64,000 bases of DNA from Weizmannia acidilactici (GTDB lineage: Bacteria > Bacillota > Bacilli > Bacillales > Bacillaceae_C), in assembly GCF_008974225.1 (NCBI RefSeq), contig NZ_BKZR01000005.1, forward strand, positions 40,775 through 104,774, given 5' to 3'. A model generated the notes under the pieces. It had not been told where the DNA came from. It ran no database searches and saw only the letters and a program-made list of their open reading frames with translations. Made by a program: the position numbers and the translations under genes. Below are positions 53,338-61,459 of this stretch, in pieces; position 1 is the stretch's first letter; each line of letters opens with the position of its first letter.

Positions 53338-54827
53338 CAACTGCCTCCCCCCACGAACTGAAAGACAGCATCCGGCATCGTCAGTTTTCCGTCTTCCGAT
53401 TCCAGTATGATCATTTTGTCCTTATTGATGGAGACCTTCACCACCATCCCGTAATCCGTCTTCACTTCGTGGTTTTTTGCCGCCATCGATTTTCCGATCC
53501 AACCGAGTAGCACTTTCCTGACAAACGGTTCGACCATACCAACATCGGCAATCCGGATTTCGCCGTCTTTCATATATTTTTCGATCAGCTGTTTTTCCTG
53601 TTCGCGCTCCTTTAAATACGCGAGCCGCTGCTTTTGTTTCTGTTCGCGATTGGACCGGAAGGCACCCGGTTTTGTTTTCTCGCGATACCGGTTCGTGCGC
53701 GGCTTGATCTCCCGCATTTCCGGCGTCTCTTCCCACGTCTCGACATGAAGGTTATCGGTCGTTGCCTCTTCCAACTGCAAATGCCGCACCGTCATCGCGC
53801 CGAACACGACGGACGATAATCTATGCGCTTCTTCAAACGTCCGGCATTCGACAAACCATTTGGCAAGATGCAAATAATCTTTCTTGCGGCTCCGGAAATG
53901 CTGCTGCCGCTCTCCGATCCGCTGCACGTAGCGCGCCATTCTCCGGATCATTTCATTCGTCTGCAGCTGCAGCATCTCCAGTTCGCTCTGCGCCGTGCCG
54001 CTCCCCAAAAACCATTGGCGCAAGGATCCCCAATATTCCTGAAACTCCTGCAGCCAGTCTTTTGTGGACAGTGCTGCATCTTCCAAGCGCGGGATTGACT
54101 GTCTGTGCTCAACCAATTTTTCAAAAAACGGCGCCATTGCCTCGAAATCGAGTTCGCGCAGCCGTTCCTGGATTTGCAAAGATGTTTTTTGCAGCGACAC
54201 GATAAAATCGCGCAAATACGCGGTAAATTGGTTTTTGTAAACAAGAAAGGCTTCTGTCTGCATGCGCTGCGTCGTCTTTTCGCTGTTGATATAAGCAATA
54301 TAATCCGCCGTGTTCGTCCGGATCGTCTGGAAGAAATGGAAAATATCTTCCCAAATATGCATATAATCTTCAGCAGGCTTAACCAGCGGCGTTTTCAATT
54401 CGGTTTCAAGTTTTACCAAAGCCTGAAGCAGCCGGTCAAACTGCGAACGTTCCAAAGAACCTTGGAACTGGTCGCCCAATTTTTCCAGCTGGATTAGCAT
54501 CCGCTCGATTTCAACAGTGTACGGTGTGCACTGGTAGCGGAACCTTTTTTTCTTATATTCTTCGATCGTTTTTGCGTTCGTCATATCCTGGCGGGCAACG
54601 AGATTATTCCATTTCACGAGCTGCGCCAACTGCTGATGCAGCTGTTCTTCTTGATAATCGTGAAACTCCGGGATCGAGCGCAGATATTCGAGCACTTCTT
54701 CAGGGGCAATAAAATCGCGCATCCGCTCATGCTGCCGGTAGAAAAAACGCAAAATCACCCGGTACTGGGCTGCTGAATCCGCCGTCAAGTAACTTGCTTC
54801 GACAACTTTCTTCATGATTTGGTCCAA
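53337..54827 (-). CDS. jetA: Wadjet type II subunit JetA (TIGR02677 / DUF2397, kleisin-like)
   Basis: 496 residues, mostly helical; counterpart of the MksF kleisin that bridges the JetC heads. QYRVILRFFYRQHERMRDFI and EEVLEYLRSIPEF near the start, QEFQEYWGSLRQWFLG in the middle and a Lys/Arg-rich segment (about 385-430) are visible. The start is TTG 54827 or ATG 54815; neither has a strong ribosome site. First gene of the defence operon; its close overlap with jetB and jetC indicates one transcript. Confidence 0.9.
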   Translation of the reverse strand: MDQIMKKVVEASYLTADSAAQYRVILRFFYRQHERMRDFIAPEEVLEYLRSIPEFHDYQEEQLHQQLAQLVKWNNLVARQDMTNAKTIEEYKKKRFRYQCTPYTVEIERMLIQLEKLGDQFQGSLERSQFDRLLQALVKLETELKTPLVKPAEDYMHIWEDIFHFFQTIRTNTADYIAYINSEKTTQRMQTEAFLVYKNQFTAYLRDFIVSLQKTSLQIQERLRELDFEAMAPFFEKLVEHRQSIPRLEDAALSTKDWLQEFQEYWGSLRQWFLGSGTAQSELEMLQLQTNEMIRRMARYVQRIGERQQHFRSRKKDYLHLAKWFVECRTFEEAHRLSSVVFGAMTVRHLQLEEATTDNLHVETWEETPEMREIKPRTNRYREKTKPGAFRSNREQKQKQRLAYLKEREQEKQLIEKYMKDGEIRIADVGMVEPFVRKVLLGWIGKSMAAKNHEVKTDYGMVVKVSINKDKMIILESEDGKLTMPDAVFQFVGGGS

Positions 54828-54839
54828 TTCGCTTCACCA

Positions 54840-55293
54840 CGTTTTATTTGGTAACTTTATTGTATAAGATTTGTAGAACTTTGAACATGGAAAAAGCGGC
54901 TAATCGCCGCTTTAACTAAAGACTATTTTGACAAAATTTTTACATCGGGATGGTCTTTTGACGCCTTATAAAGGCCACGAAAGATATTTTGTAGTTGTTT
55001 AAATCAAGCTTTTTCAATTGTTTTTAAATTTGTCCATTCAATGGTATTCTTAGACATGTTAGACATGGGAACGAAGAAGTACCGGGCAATGGTCGACAAG
55101 GCCTCGCGTGAAATTCAACGGTATTCTTAGACATGGAAACTCTACCTTTCATTTGTTTTTCCACAAAAATCATTTTATCAAAGGTGAGCGCTTCTTTTCT
55201 TTATTCTTGGTTATGTCTGAATATTATTATCACTATCCGCTCCCCGTAAACATTTTACTCATATCAAAATTTGTCAATCATTTGACAGACAAT
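54840..55293. other. Intergenic region upstream of the Wadjet operon
   Basis: Holds a minus-strand hairpin AAAGCGGC-GATTA-GCCGCTTT with TTTCC (about 54891-54912), a possible jetA -10 TACAAT (minus, 54864-54859), and two near-identical 23-bp direct repeats: ATTCAATGGTATTCTTAGAC at 55036 and ATTCAACGGTATTCTTAGAC at 55113, both followed by ATG. Repeat starts are 77 bp apart. No gene is seen. Confidence 0.5.
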
Positions 55294-55323
55294 AAAAAAG
55301 GGGGCACCATATTCATGCACCCA
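55294..55323 (-). terminator. Probable terminator of the amino-acid ABC operon
   Basis: On the minus strand GGGTGC pairs (with G-U pairs) with GTGCCC and TTTTTT follows, just after the ATPase stop. Confidence 0.6.
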
Positions 55324-55328
55324 TCATT

Positions 55329-56075
55329 CTATTTGTAACTCCTATTCAAAAACGCCTTTGTCCGTTCGTTTCGGGGATTTTCAAAAACCTCAGCCGGCGA
55401 CCCCATCTCAATAATTTCGCCATTATCCATAAAAATCACCCGGTTGGCGGCCTCTTTAGCAAATCCCATTTCGTGCGTTACGACAATCATTGTCATATTT
55501 TCTTCCGCTAAATCCTTCATAACTTTCAGCACTTCGCCTGTCAGTTCCGGATCGAGTGCCGAAGTCGGTTCGTCAAACAGCATAATTTCCGGATTCATCA
55601 TCAGGGCACGCGCAATGGCCACACGCTGCTTCTGCCCGCCCGACAAATTTGCAGGATAAGCGTCCGCACGATCAGCCAGCCCGATTTTCGTCAAAAGTTC
55701 GCTGCTTCTTTGGCGAAGTGCATCAGCCGGCTCCTTCTTTACCATTTTCGGCGCCAGTTCGAGATTTTCCCGGACCGTCAAATGCGGAAAAAGATTATAA
55801 TGCTGAAACACCATGCCCATTTTCATTGTAATTTTCTTAATGTCCTGCGGTTTGGCATACACCCCGTCCTCCACGAGCCGGCTGCCGAGCACCCGGATTG
55901 TGCCACCGTCCACTTCCTCAAGGTGGACAAGGCTGCGCAGCATTGTGCTTTTTCCCGATCCGGACGGGCCGATCACGGCAACAACATCATTTTTATGAAC
56001 ATCAAATGTAATTTGTTTCAATACTTCCAATTTACCGAAAGATTTCCTCAAATTTGAAATTTCAATGACAGCCAC
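55329..56075 (-). CDS. Polar amino-acid ABC transporter, ATP-binding subunit
   Basis: 248 residues with Walker A GPSGSGKST, Q-loop GMVFQHYNLFPHLTV, signature LSGGQKQRVAIARAL, Walker B IMLFDEPTSALDPE and switch His in VTHEMGFAKEAANR. It belongs to the GlnQ/ArtR/TcyC group of amino-acid importers. Last of a three-gene operon (binding protein, permease, ATPase), the same order as B. subtilis artPQR (yqiXYZ). Confidence 0.94.
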   Translation of the reverse strand: MAVIEISNLRKSFGKLEVLKQITFDVHKNDVVAVIGPSGSGKSTMLRSLVHLEEVDGGTIRVLGSRLVEDGVYAKPQDIKKITMKMGMVFQHYNLFPHLTVRENLELAPKMVKKEPADALRQRSSELLTKIGLADRADAYPANLSGGQKQRVAIARALMMNPEIMLFDEPTSALDPELTGEVLKVMKDLAEENMTMIVVTHEMGFAKEAANRVIFMDNGEIIEMGSPAEVFENPRNERTKAFLNRSYK

Positions 56076-56131
56076 TTCGTCCGCCTCCTCTTCTCAAAGG
56101 CTTTCATTCTTCCTGATATTCCCCGCCAAAC

Positions 56132-56791
56132 CTATTCAAACGTAAACCTGCGCTCCAGCCATTTGAAAAACAACGTTAAAACCATCGTCATCAGCAAGTA
56201 AATCACAGCCGCCACGAAGAACGGCACTACTGTAAAATCACGGTTCACGGCTGTTTCGGCATAGTGGAGCAGTTCCGGAACTGCGACGGCGTATAGCAGC
56301 GCCGTGTCTTTTACAAGCGTAACCGATTCATTCGCCACAGCCGGTATCGCGATGCGGAACATTTGCGGCAAAATGACTTTCGTTGTTGTTTGCCATTTGT
56401 TTAAGCCGAGCACCTGGGCCGCCTCGTACTGGCCTCTGTCAATCGCCAAAAGCCCGCCGCGGAAAATTTCCGCAAAATACGCGGCGTAATTTAAAATGAA
56501 CCCTAAACTTGCGGCAATAAACCGGTCCAGAACCAAATACTGCCCGATAACCGGCAACAGCGGGAGCCCGAAACAAATAAACATCAGCTGCAGCAGGAGC
56601 GGTGTGCCCCGCATCACATAAATATAAGCCTGTGCAAGCCATGACAACGGCTTAAACCGGCTTCTCACCGCCAATGTCAGCAAAAAACCAAGCGGAAGCG
56701 ATGCAATGATGGCGATGAAAAACAAAAGCACCGTCATTTGCGCGCCGGAGAGCATCGGCTTTAGGATCGTTTGCATATAATCGGTTGACAT
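56132..56791 (-). CDS. Polar amino-acid ABC transporter, permease subunit
   Basis: 219 residues with about five membrane helices and the family motif YVMRGTPLLLQLMF. The EAA loop, contacting the ATPase, is QYEAAQVLGLNKWQTTTKVILPQ. Operates as a homodimer in this family. It lies 56 bases upstream of the ATPase gene and 60 downstream of the binding protein. Confidence 0.93.
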   Translation of the reverse strand: MSTDYMQTILKPMLSGAQMTVLLFFIAIIASLPLGFLLTLAVRSRFKPLSWLAQAYIYVMRGTPLLLQLMFICFGLPLLPVIGQYLVLDRFIAASLGFILNYAAYFAEIFRGGLLAIDRGQYEAAQVLGLNKWQTTTKVILPQMFRIAIPAVANESVTLVKDTALLYAVAVPELLHYAETAVNRDFTVVPFFVAAVIYLLMTMVLTLFFKWLERRFTFE

Positions 56792-56851
56792 GTTGCATAT
56801 CCTCCAACAGCAAAACAGGGTTTCCCGCGGAAATCCTGTTTTGCCCCCATT

Positions 56852-57631
56852 TTAATCCAATACTTTATTTGCGCCGAACCATTTTTTCGAAATTTTGGCG
56901 GATGTACCATCTTTGTTCATTTCATCCATTGCTTTTTGCAGTTCTTTCAAAAGTTCTGTATTGCCTTTCTTCACGCCGACCCCGTATTTTTCCGGCGCAA
57001 GCGATTCTTTCAGGACTTTAAACGTATTTTTCTCTTTCGTCATATAATAATTGATCACAACTTCATCAATGACAACCGCATCGAGACGGCCCGTTTTTAA
57101 ATCGTTTAAGGCTTGGACATTATCGGAGTACTCTGTTACTTTTTTGATTTTTGATTTGATCGGGTTGGCGTCTAAAGCATCGGCTGCCGAAGAAAGTGAC
57201 TGCAGGCCGACCACCTTGCCTTGCAAATCACTAAGCTTCGTGATTTTCGAATCAGCAAGTGTGACGACAACCTGGGAATTTTTCAAATAAGGTTTCGTGA
57301 ACAGCACTTTTTTCTTCCGCTCCGGCGTAATAGTATAGCCGTTCCAAATCAGGTCAATGCGGCCGCTGTTTAATTCCTGTTCTTTCGTGCTCCAGTCAAT
57401 CGGCTGGAATTTTACTTTTTTCCCCATTTTCTTTGCGGCTGCTTTTGCCATATCAATATCAAATCCGACAATGTTGTTATTTTTATCCCGGAAACCCATT
57501 GGGGCGAATTTGTCATCAATGCCGATTACAAGCGTATCGTTTTTTTTCTCCGGAGATTTGCCCGAAGAACATCCTGCCATGACGGAAAGGACTGCCGCAA
57601 TGATGATCATCACGGATACAAAGCGTTTCAT
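56852..57631 (-). CDS. Polar amino-acid ABC transporter, substrate-binding lipoprotein
   Basis: 259 residues from ATG 57631 (AAGGCAGG upstream). A lipoprotein signal, KRFVSVMIIIAAVLSVMAGC, has the lipobox MAGC with the lipid-modified Cys near residue 21. The family-3 fold follows: LVIGIDDKFAPMGFRDKNN, GFDIDMAKAAAKKM, and DLIWNGYTITPERKKKV. Ligand is not certain; arginine, cystine or glutamine are possible, and the operon order favours an Art-like system. Confidence 0.92.
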   Translation of the reverse strand: MKRFVSVMIIIAAVLSVMAGCSSGKSPEKKNDTLVIGIDDKFAPMGFRDKNNNIVGFDIDMAKAAAKKMGKKVKFQPIDWSTKEQELNSGRIDLIWNGYTITPERKKKVLFTKPYLKNSQVVVTLADSKITKLSDLQGKVVGLQSLSSAADALDANPIKSKIKKVTEYSDNVQALNDLKTGRLDAVVIDEVVINYYMTKEKNTFKVLKESLAPEKYGVGVKKGNTELLKELQKAMDEMNKDGTSAKISKKWFGANKVLD

Positions 57632-57662
57632 AGAAAATAACCTGCCTTTTATCAATTTACTT

Positions 57663-57722
57663 TAGTACGTTACCATATTATCGTACTACCAAATTATAAT
57701 ACTGAAAGAGCATAAAAGACAA
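57663..57722 (-). promoter_or_regulatory. Promoter and palindromic operator of the amino-acid ABC operon
   Basis: On the minus strand TTGTCT (57722-57717), an 18-nt spacer and TATAAT (57698-57693). Immediately downstream lies the inverted repeat TAGTACG (57688-57682) / CGTACTA (57669-57663) around the expected start site, a good repressor position. The repressor is not known. Confidence 0.65.
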
Positions 57723-57783
57723 GATGGGAAATGAAATTTTTTGTTGAAAATGGGCTGTTAAGATTTTACAGTCCATACGCATG

Positions 57784-57820
57784 AAAAAAAGCCATGAAAT
57801 CCGGTTGATTCCACAGCTTT
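57784..57820 (-). terminator. Terminator of the ketopantoate-reductase-like gene
   Basis: On the minus strand AAAGCTGTGGAAT pairs with ATTTCATGGCTTT and a T-run follows, just past the stop. Confidence 0.7.
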
Positions 57821-57827
57821 ACTTACA

Positions 57828-58760
57828 TCAATCCGCTACGGCATATGTGCTTTCGATTTCCCGGATCCGCCTGTACAATTCTTCGTTGACAGGTACCGGG
57901 ACACCGTATTTTTTGCCGAGTTCGATAACCGTACCTGAAAACAGACCGACTTCGCTATACCGTTTGGCTTCGACATCCTGCACCATCGACGGCTTGCCGC
58001 CCGGACTTAACGCTCCGACTACTTTGAGCCAGTACCGGAGATCCTCCTCCCCCAGCGGGAACCCTTCTTTCTCGGATAAGGCCATGACTTCACGCATGGC
58101 GGCAATCATCATCTCCCTGGCCGGCCCTTCTTTCTGGATTTCACCGTAATTGCTTTTATATACAGCGACGGTTTGATTGACGCCGACATTGAGCATGAAC
58201 TTGCCCCAAAGCCTTTTCATCATATTGGTGTCGGCTTCATACGGAAAACCTGCTTTGTCAAAAAATCGCGCAACCCTTTTCATTTTTTCAGAAAAAAGCC
58301 CTGGTTCTTTTTCACCGAAACAAAGCATGCCCATATGATCGTATGTCAGGCGGTTTCCGGCCTTTACGGCATCCATCCCTTGGGCGACACAGAATAATAT
58401 TTTGTCCATTCCGTATGTACTGCCGATGATTTCTTCGCTTGAGATGCCGTTTAAAGCCGACAAAATAATCGTATTCGGCCCGACATGATGTTTCACCGCC
58501 TGAATCGCATCTTCCAAACCGTTAAATTTTACGGTAAAGATTAACAAATCCGCAGGTTCGACTATTTCTTCCGGCGTAACATAATGGAAGCTGCAGCGCT
58601 CTCCGTTGCAGTAAACGCCATTCTTCTCATACCTTTCAATCCGCTTGCGGTCTGCAATGATCCTCAAATTTCCCTCCGGCATCTTTTTTGATAAATGGTT
58701 CCCAAATAAAATACCAAGTGCACCGAGGCCAATGATGGATACCGTTTTGATTTCCGCCAT
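57828..58760 (-). CDS. 2-dehydropantoate 2-reductase family protein (PanE/ApbA)
   Basis: NADPH-dependent reductase of the ketopantoate reductase fold, 310 residues. N-terminal dinucleotide motif IIGLGALGILFGNHL; FTVKFNGLEDAI; a conserved Lys in MKRLWGKFMLNVGVNQ (catalytic Lys of PanE) and the C-terminal helical domain. It may make pantoate for CoA, but Bacilli often carry several paralogues with other substrates, so the pathway is not fixed. Monocistronic. Confidence 0.85.
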   Translation of the reverse strand: MAEIKTVSIIGLGALGILFGNHLSKKMPEGNLRIIADRKRIERYEKNGVYCNGERCSFHYVTPEEIVEPADLLIFTVKFNGLEDAIQAVKHHVGPNTIILSALNGISSEEIIGSTYGMDKILFCVAQGMDAVKAGNRLTYDHMGMLCFGEKEPGLFSEKMKRVARFFDKAGFPYEADTNMMKRLWGKFMLNVGVNQTVAVYKSNYGEIQKEGPAREMMIAAMREVMALSEKEGFPLGEEDLRYWLKVVGALSPGGKPSMVQDVEAKRYSEVGLFSGTVIELGKKYGVPVPVNEELYRRIREIESTYAVAD

Positions 58761-58806
58761 ATCCCCCTGCTCCTTTCTTTTTCCATTATTTTACCACAAT
58801 TCGGAT

Positions 58807-58839
58807 AAAAAAAGCAGCCGCATCAATATGGCTGCTTTT
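58807..58839 (-). terminator. Terminator overlapping the queC stop
   Basis: On the minus strand AAAAGCAGCC, loop ATATTGATGC (contains the TGA stop), GGCTGCTTTT, then TTT. Confidence 0.85.
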
Positions 58840-59494
58840 CCCCATTTCTGATGGCCAAATATTCTTCCAACCCTTTTTTCCGCAATTTGCAGGCCGGGCA
58901 TTCACCACAGCCGTCCGCAATGATGCCGTTATAGCATGTCAAGGTTTTTTCACGGACAAAATCAAATGCACCGAGTTCATCTGCAAGCCGCCATGTTTCC
59001 GCTTTGTTAAGCCACATCAACGGCGTATGAATGACAAACTGCTGGTCCATTGAAAGATTCAGCGTCACATTCAATGACTTGACAAACATATCACGGCAGT
59101 CCGGATAGCCGCTGAAATCCGTTTCGCAAACGCCGGTGACGATATGTTTGGCGCCGATTTGGCTTGCGAGCACCCCGGCAAAAGACAGAAACAGCAAATT
59201 GCGCCCCGGCACGAACGTATTCGGCAGTTCCCCGTTTTCCCCTTCTTTCACCGCAATATCATCCCTTGTCAGTGCATTCGGGGCCAACTGGTTCAACAAA
59301 CGCATATCGAAGACATGATGCTTCACGCCAAGCTCAGCCGCAATATTTTTCGCACAATCAATCTCCAAACGGTGCCGCTGGCGGTAATCGAATGTCACCG
59401 TCTCCACTTCCGAAAATTGTTTCCTCGCCCAAAACAAGCAGGTCGTACTGTCCTGGCCGCCGCTGAAAACGACGAGTGCTTTTTCTTTTTTCAA
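58823..59494 (-). CDS. queC: 7-cyano-7-deazaguanine synthase
   Basis: Makes preQ0 from 7-carboxy-7-deazaguanine with ATP and ammonia in queuosine synthesis. About 223 residues: PP-loop VVFSGGQDSTTCLFWA near residue 10, and the C-terminal zinc site CGECPACKLRKKG with an upstream Cys (TCYNGII). TTG 59494 is chosen, with AAAGGAAG 6 nt upstream, over the longer frame to 59524. It sits alone behind a preQ1 riboswitch; queD, queE and queF are not next to it, unlike the B. subtilis operon. Confidence 0.94.
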   Translation of the reverse strand: MKKEKALVVFSGGQDSTTCLFWARKQFSEVETVTFDYRQRHRLEIDCAKNIAAELGVKHHVFDMRLLNQLAPNALTRDDIAVKEGENGELPNTFVPGRNLLFLSFAGVLASQIGAKHIVTGVCETDFSGYPDCRDMFVKSLNVTLNLSMDQQFVIHTPLMWLNKAETWRLADELGAFDFVREKTLTCYNGIIADGCGECPACKLRKKGLEEYLAIRNGEKQPY

Positions 59495-59547
59495 TGGGAT
59501 CTTCCTTTCAATCAAAAACAGCAACCTAAAAAAGCAGCCGCTGTTTT

Positions 59548-59581
59548 CTTAGTTTTTTTGGGAGGGTTGCTAAGAACCTCC
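59548..59581 (-). ncRNA. preQ1-I riboswitch
   Basis: On the minus strand GGAGGTTCTTAGCAACCCTCC is followed by AAAAAAACTAAG, the class I preQ1 pattern: a short stem, conserved loop and A-rich tail ending in CTA. A terminator-like hairpin, AGC-GGCT-GCT with TTTTTT, follows at about 59541-59527. preQ1 should reduce queC expression. Confidence 0.88.
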
Positions 59582-59633
59582 ACCGGATAGCTTCCGAATT
59601 TATATTTGATTATAGCATGAAACTGTCCGCGGC

Positions 59634-59726
59634 TGTGGATAAGCGGGCGCCAAGCTAACTGCTATCTTGTGGAAAAGTTGAAAAATTCATATATTTATAC
59701 ACAACCTTTTCCACACCTATGGATAA
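59634..59726. other. Second cluster of DnaA-box-like 9-mers
   Basis: TGTGGATAA at 59634-59642 and TTATACACA at 59695-59703 match the DnaA box. One-mismatch forms are TGTGGAAAA at 59668-59676, TTTTCCACA at 59707-59715 and TATGGATAA at 59718-59726. Orientations are mixed. The region 59595-59870 has no gene. Confidence 0.45.
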
Positions 59727-59878
59727 CTTTGTTTTCACGCCTGAAAACTTTCACAAATCCGACACAAAATGATGTATTTTTTATGATCTACATCACAGTA
59801 TTCTCAAAAAACACTTTTTAAGATAAATATAGTGGTTATCTGATGCTGCCCTCATAAAACAATCGGGGAGGTGTAAAA

Positions 59879-60076
59879 GTGAAACGGTATATCCAACTTT
59901 TCTTTATGTTTGCCGCAACAGTGCTGATTGTCATGGGGATCCAAAAAGGGTTAAGCACACTTGAACTTCTAAATCTTGATAACTTCTGGGCGAACTATTT
60001 TGTATTTTTGATTCTTGCCTACATGATTCTGTCCTTCTTCCTCCATTATTTTTCAAAACGCAAAAAGCAATCTTAA
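59879..60076 (+). CDS. Small two-helix membrane protein (65 aa)
   Basis: 65 residues: helix one YIQLFFMFAATVLIVMGI, helix two NYFVFLILAYMILSFFLHYF, and a basic tail KRKKQS. GTG 59879 follows GGGGAGG at good spacing. I do not recognise a family. Closed by the terminator at 60082-60116. Confidence 0.7.
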   Translation: MKRYIQLFFMFAATVLIVMGIQKGLSTLELLNLDNFWANYFVFLILAYMILSFFLHYFSKRKKQS

Positions 60077-60081
60077 GCAAA

Positions 60082-60116
60082 ACCAGCGGTCTGCCCATCC
60101 AGCCGCTGTTTTTTTT
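60082..60116 (+). terminator. Terminator after the 65-aa membrane protein gene
   Basis: AACCAGCGG pairs with CCGCTGTT, followed by TTTTTT, 5 bases after the stop. Confidence 0.85.
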
Positions 60117-60294
60117 CATAATGATCGCAAAACTGATGGATTGTTCCGCCTGCACGTCCACTCCCAGCAATCCGGGAATTTCAACGCTGTTGTTTAAGCG
60201 GTAGCCGTCCTGCGAATTTTTCATATGAAAAACCTCTCATTTTGGTTGTTTTTATTTTTTCCTTTGAAAAACGCACAGATCTATTGATTGCTTA

Positions 60295-60352
60295 CTACTT
60301 TGTATTGCAAAATAGCCGATTCTTTGCTAAACTATCTTGTATAACAAAGTAG
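60295..60352. promoter_or_regulatory. Candidate PadR operator with overlapping promoter
   Basis: CTACTTTGT (60295-60303) and ACAAAGTAG (60344-60352) are perfect 9-bp inverted arms 40 bp apart. Between them TTGCAA, a 17-nt spacer and TAAACT could be the promoter. PadR regulators usually bind such symmetric sites in front of their own gene. Confidence 0.5.
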
Positions 60353-60371
60353 TTGAAACGGAGAAATGCAT

Positions 60372-60722
60372 ATGTCGCGAAGCCAACTGTTAAAAGGCAT
60401 CTTGGACGGCTGCGTGTTGGCTGTGATAGAAAAAGAACCGGTATACGGCTATATCCTTTCGAAAAAACTCCAGGAAACCGGCCTGCTGGATATCAGCGAA
60501 GGCACGCTTTACCCGGTGCTGTTACGGCTGCAGAAAAATGGCTGGATACGCGGTGAGATGCGGCCGTCCGATACCGGCCCGAGCCGAAAATATTACGAAC
60601 TAACCGAAACCGGAAAAGCCGCACTGGACGAGATCACAGCCGAGTGGCAGCAAATCTCTGAGCCTGTCAATCTTTTATTGAAAGGAAGGAATTCGGATGG
60701 TATCCGCGAAACAGCTAATTGA
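60372..60722 (+). CDS. PadR-family transcriptional regulator
   Basis: 116 residues. Winged helix with the PadR signature LDGCVLAVIEKEPVYGYILS, EGTLYPVLLRLQKNGWI and GPSRKYYELTETGKAALDE. ATG 60372 is preferred over ATG 60366 because GGAG is 8 nt away rather than 2. It overlaps the DUF1129-like gene by 26 bases; this regulator-membrane-protein pairing is common in Bacillota, and they likely form one operon repressed by the PadR protein. Confidence 0.92.
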   Translation: MSRSQLLKGILDGCVLAVIEKEPVYGYILSKKLQETGLLDISEGTLYPVLLRLQKNGWIRGEMRPSDTGPSRKYYELTETGKAALDEITAEWQQISEPVNLLLKGRNSDGIRETAN

Positions 60723-61380
60723 AGAAAATAATCGCAAGCGGGAAGAATTAACGCCGGAAAACGAAAAATATTATGGGGACCTACTCATTTACATCCGCTT
60801 GCAGTTGACGTTATCCGAACAGCAGTCTGAGGAAGTACTGATGGAACTGCTCGACCATTTACTGGAGGGACAAAAAGAAAACAAGACGGCAGAAGAAATG
60901 TTCGGCGGCGACCCGAAAGCCTTTGCCGATGAAATCATCCGGCAATTGCCAAAAGAAGAAAAACGCAATATGATTCCATTTATCACCAGGATTGTTATCA
61001 TGCTGGCGGGGATTCAACTTGTTATCAACGGTATTGGTTTACCATTATGGATCCATTTTCAAAAACCAATTCCAGACTTTTACCCGGTAACTGCTGCCAT
61101 CAATTTTTGCATTTCTTTGCTGTATATTGCCTTTGCTATGTGGTATGTTCTCCTGTCTTTGAAAAAAACTTTATTCTCCGGGGATACGAAAAGAAACAAT
61201 ATCATTTTTTACTTAAAAATTTATCTGGGCGTATGCCTTTTTCTTGCAATCTCCATATTAACCGATAAATTTATGCCGAAAATCGGACCGTCCTTCTCTT
61301 ACCCGTGGTGGCTGCCGCTCATTTCCGGCGTTTTGTGCTTGGGCATTTATTATTTATGGGGAAAAGCTGCGAAAACTTGA
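60697..61380 (+). CDS. DUF1129-like membrane protein paired with PadR
   Basis: 227 residues. The cytoplasmic helical N-terminus (about 1-95) contains LLDHLLEGQKENKTAEEMFGGDP-type sequence (LLDHLLEGQKENKTAEEM), the bundle that precedes the membrane part in this family; four or five hydrophobic helices follow. AAGGAAGG lies before ATG 60697. Function unknown; the start lies inside the padR gene. Confidence 0.8.
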   Translation: MVSAKQLIEENNRKREELTPENEKYYGDLLIYIRLQLTLSEQQSEEVLMELLDHLLEGQKENKTAEEMFGGDPKAFADEIIRQLPKEEKRNMIPFITRIVIMLAGIQLVINGIGLPLWIHFQKPIPDFYPVTAAINFCISLLYIAFAMWYVLLSLKKTLFSGDTKRNNIIFYLKIYLGVCLFLAISILTDKFMPKIGPSFSYPWWLPLISGVLCLGIYYLWGKAAKT

Positions 61381-61459
61381 TATGTGTGAGACCACTTGAA
61401 TACGCGGTAAAATTTTAATACAGTCAAAACGGACAACATAAATGAAATGAGGTTTACGT

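Noticed and set aside
60107..60224. Minus-strand frame starting MKNSQDGYRLNNSVEIPGLL with a GAGAGG site
   Set aside because: After about 38 codons it runs into the terminator and the opposite-strand gene; no known family. Might be a remnant, but support is too thin.
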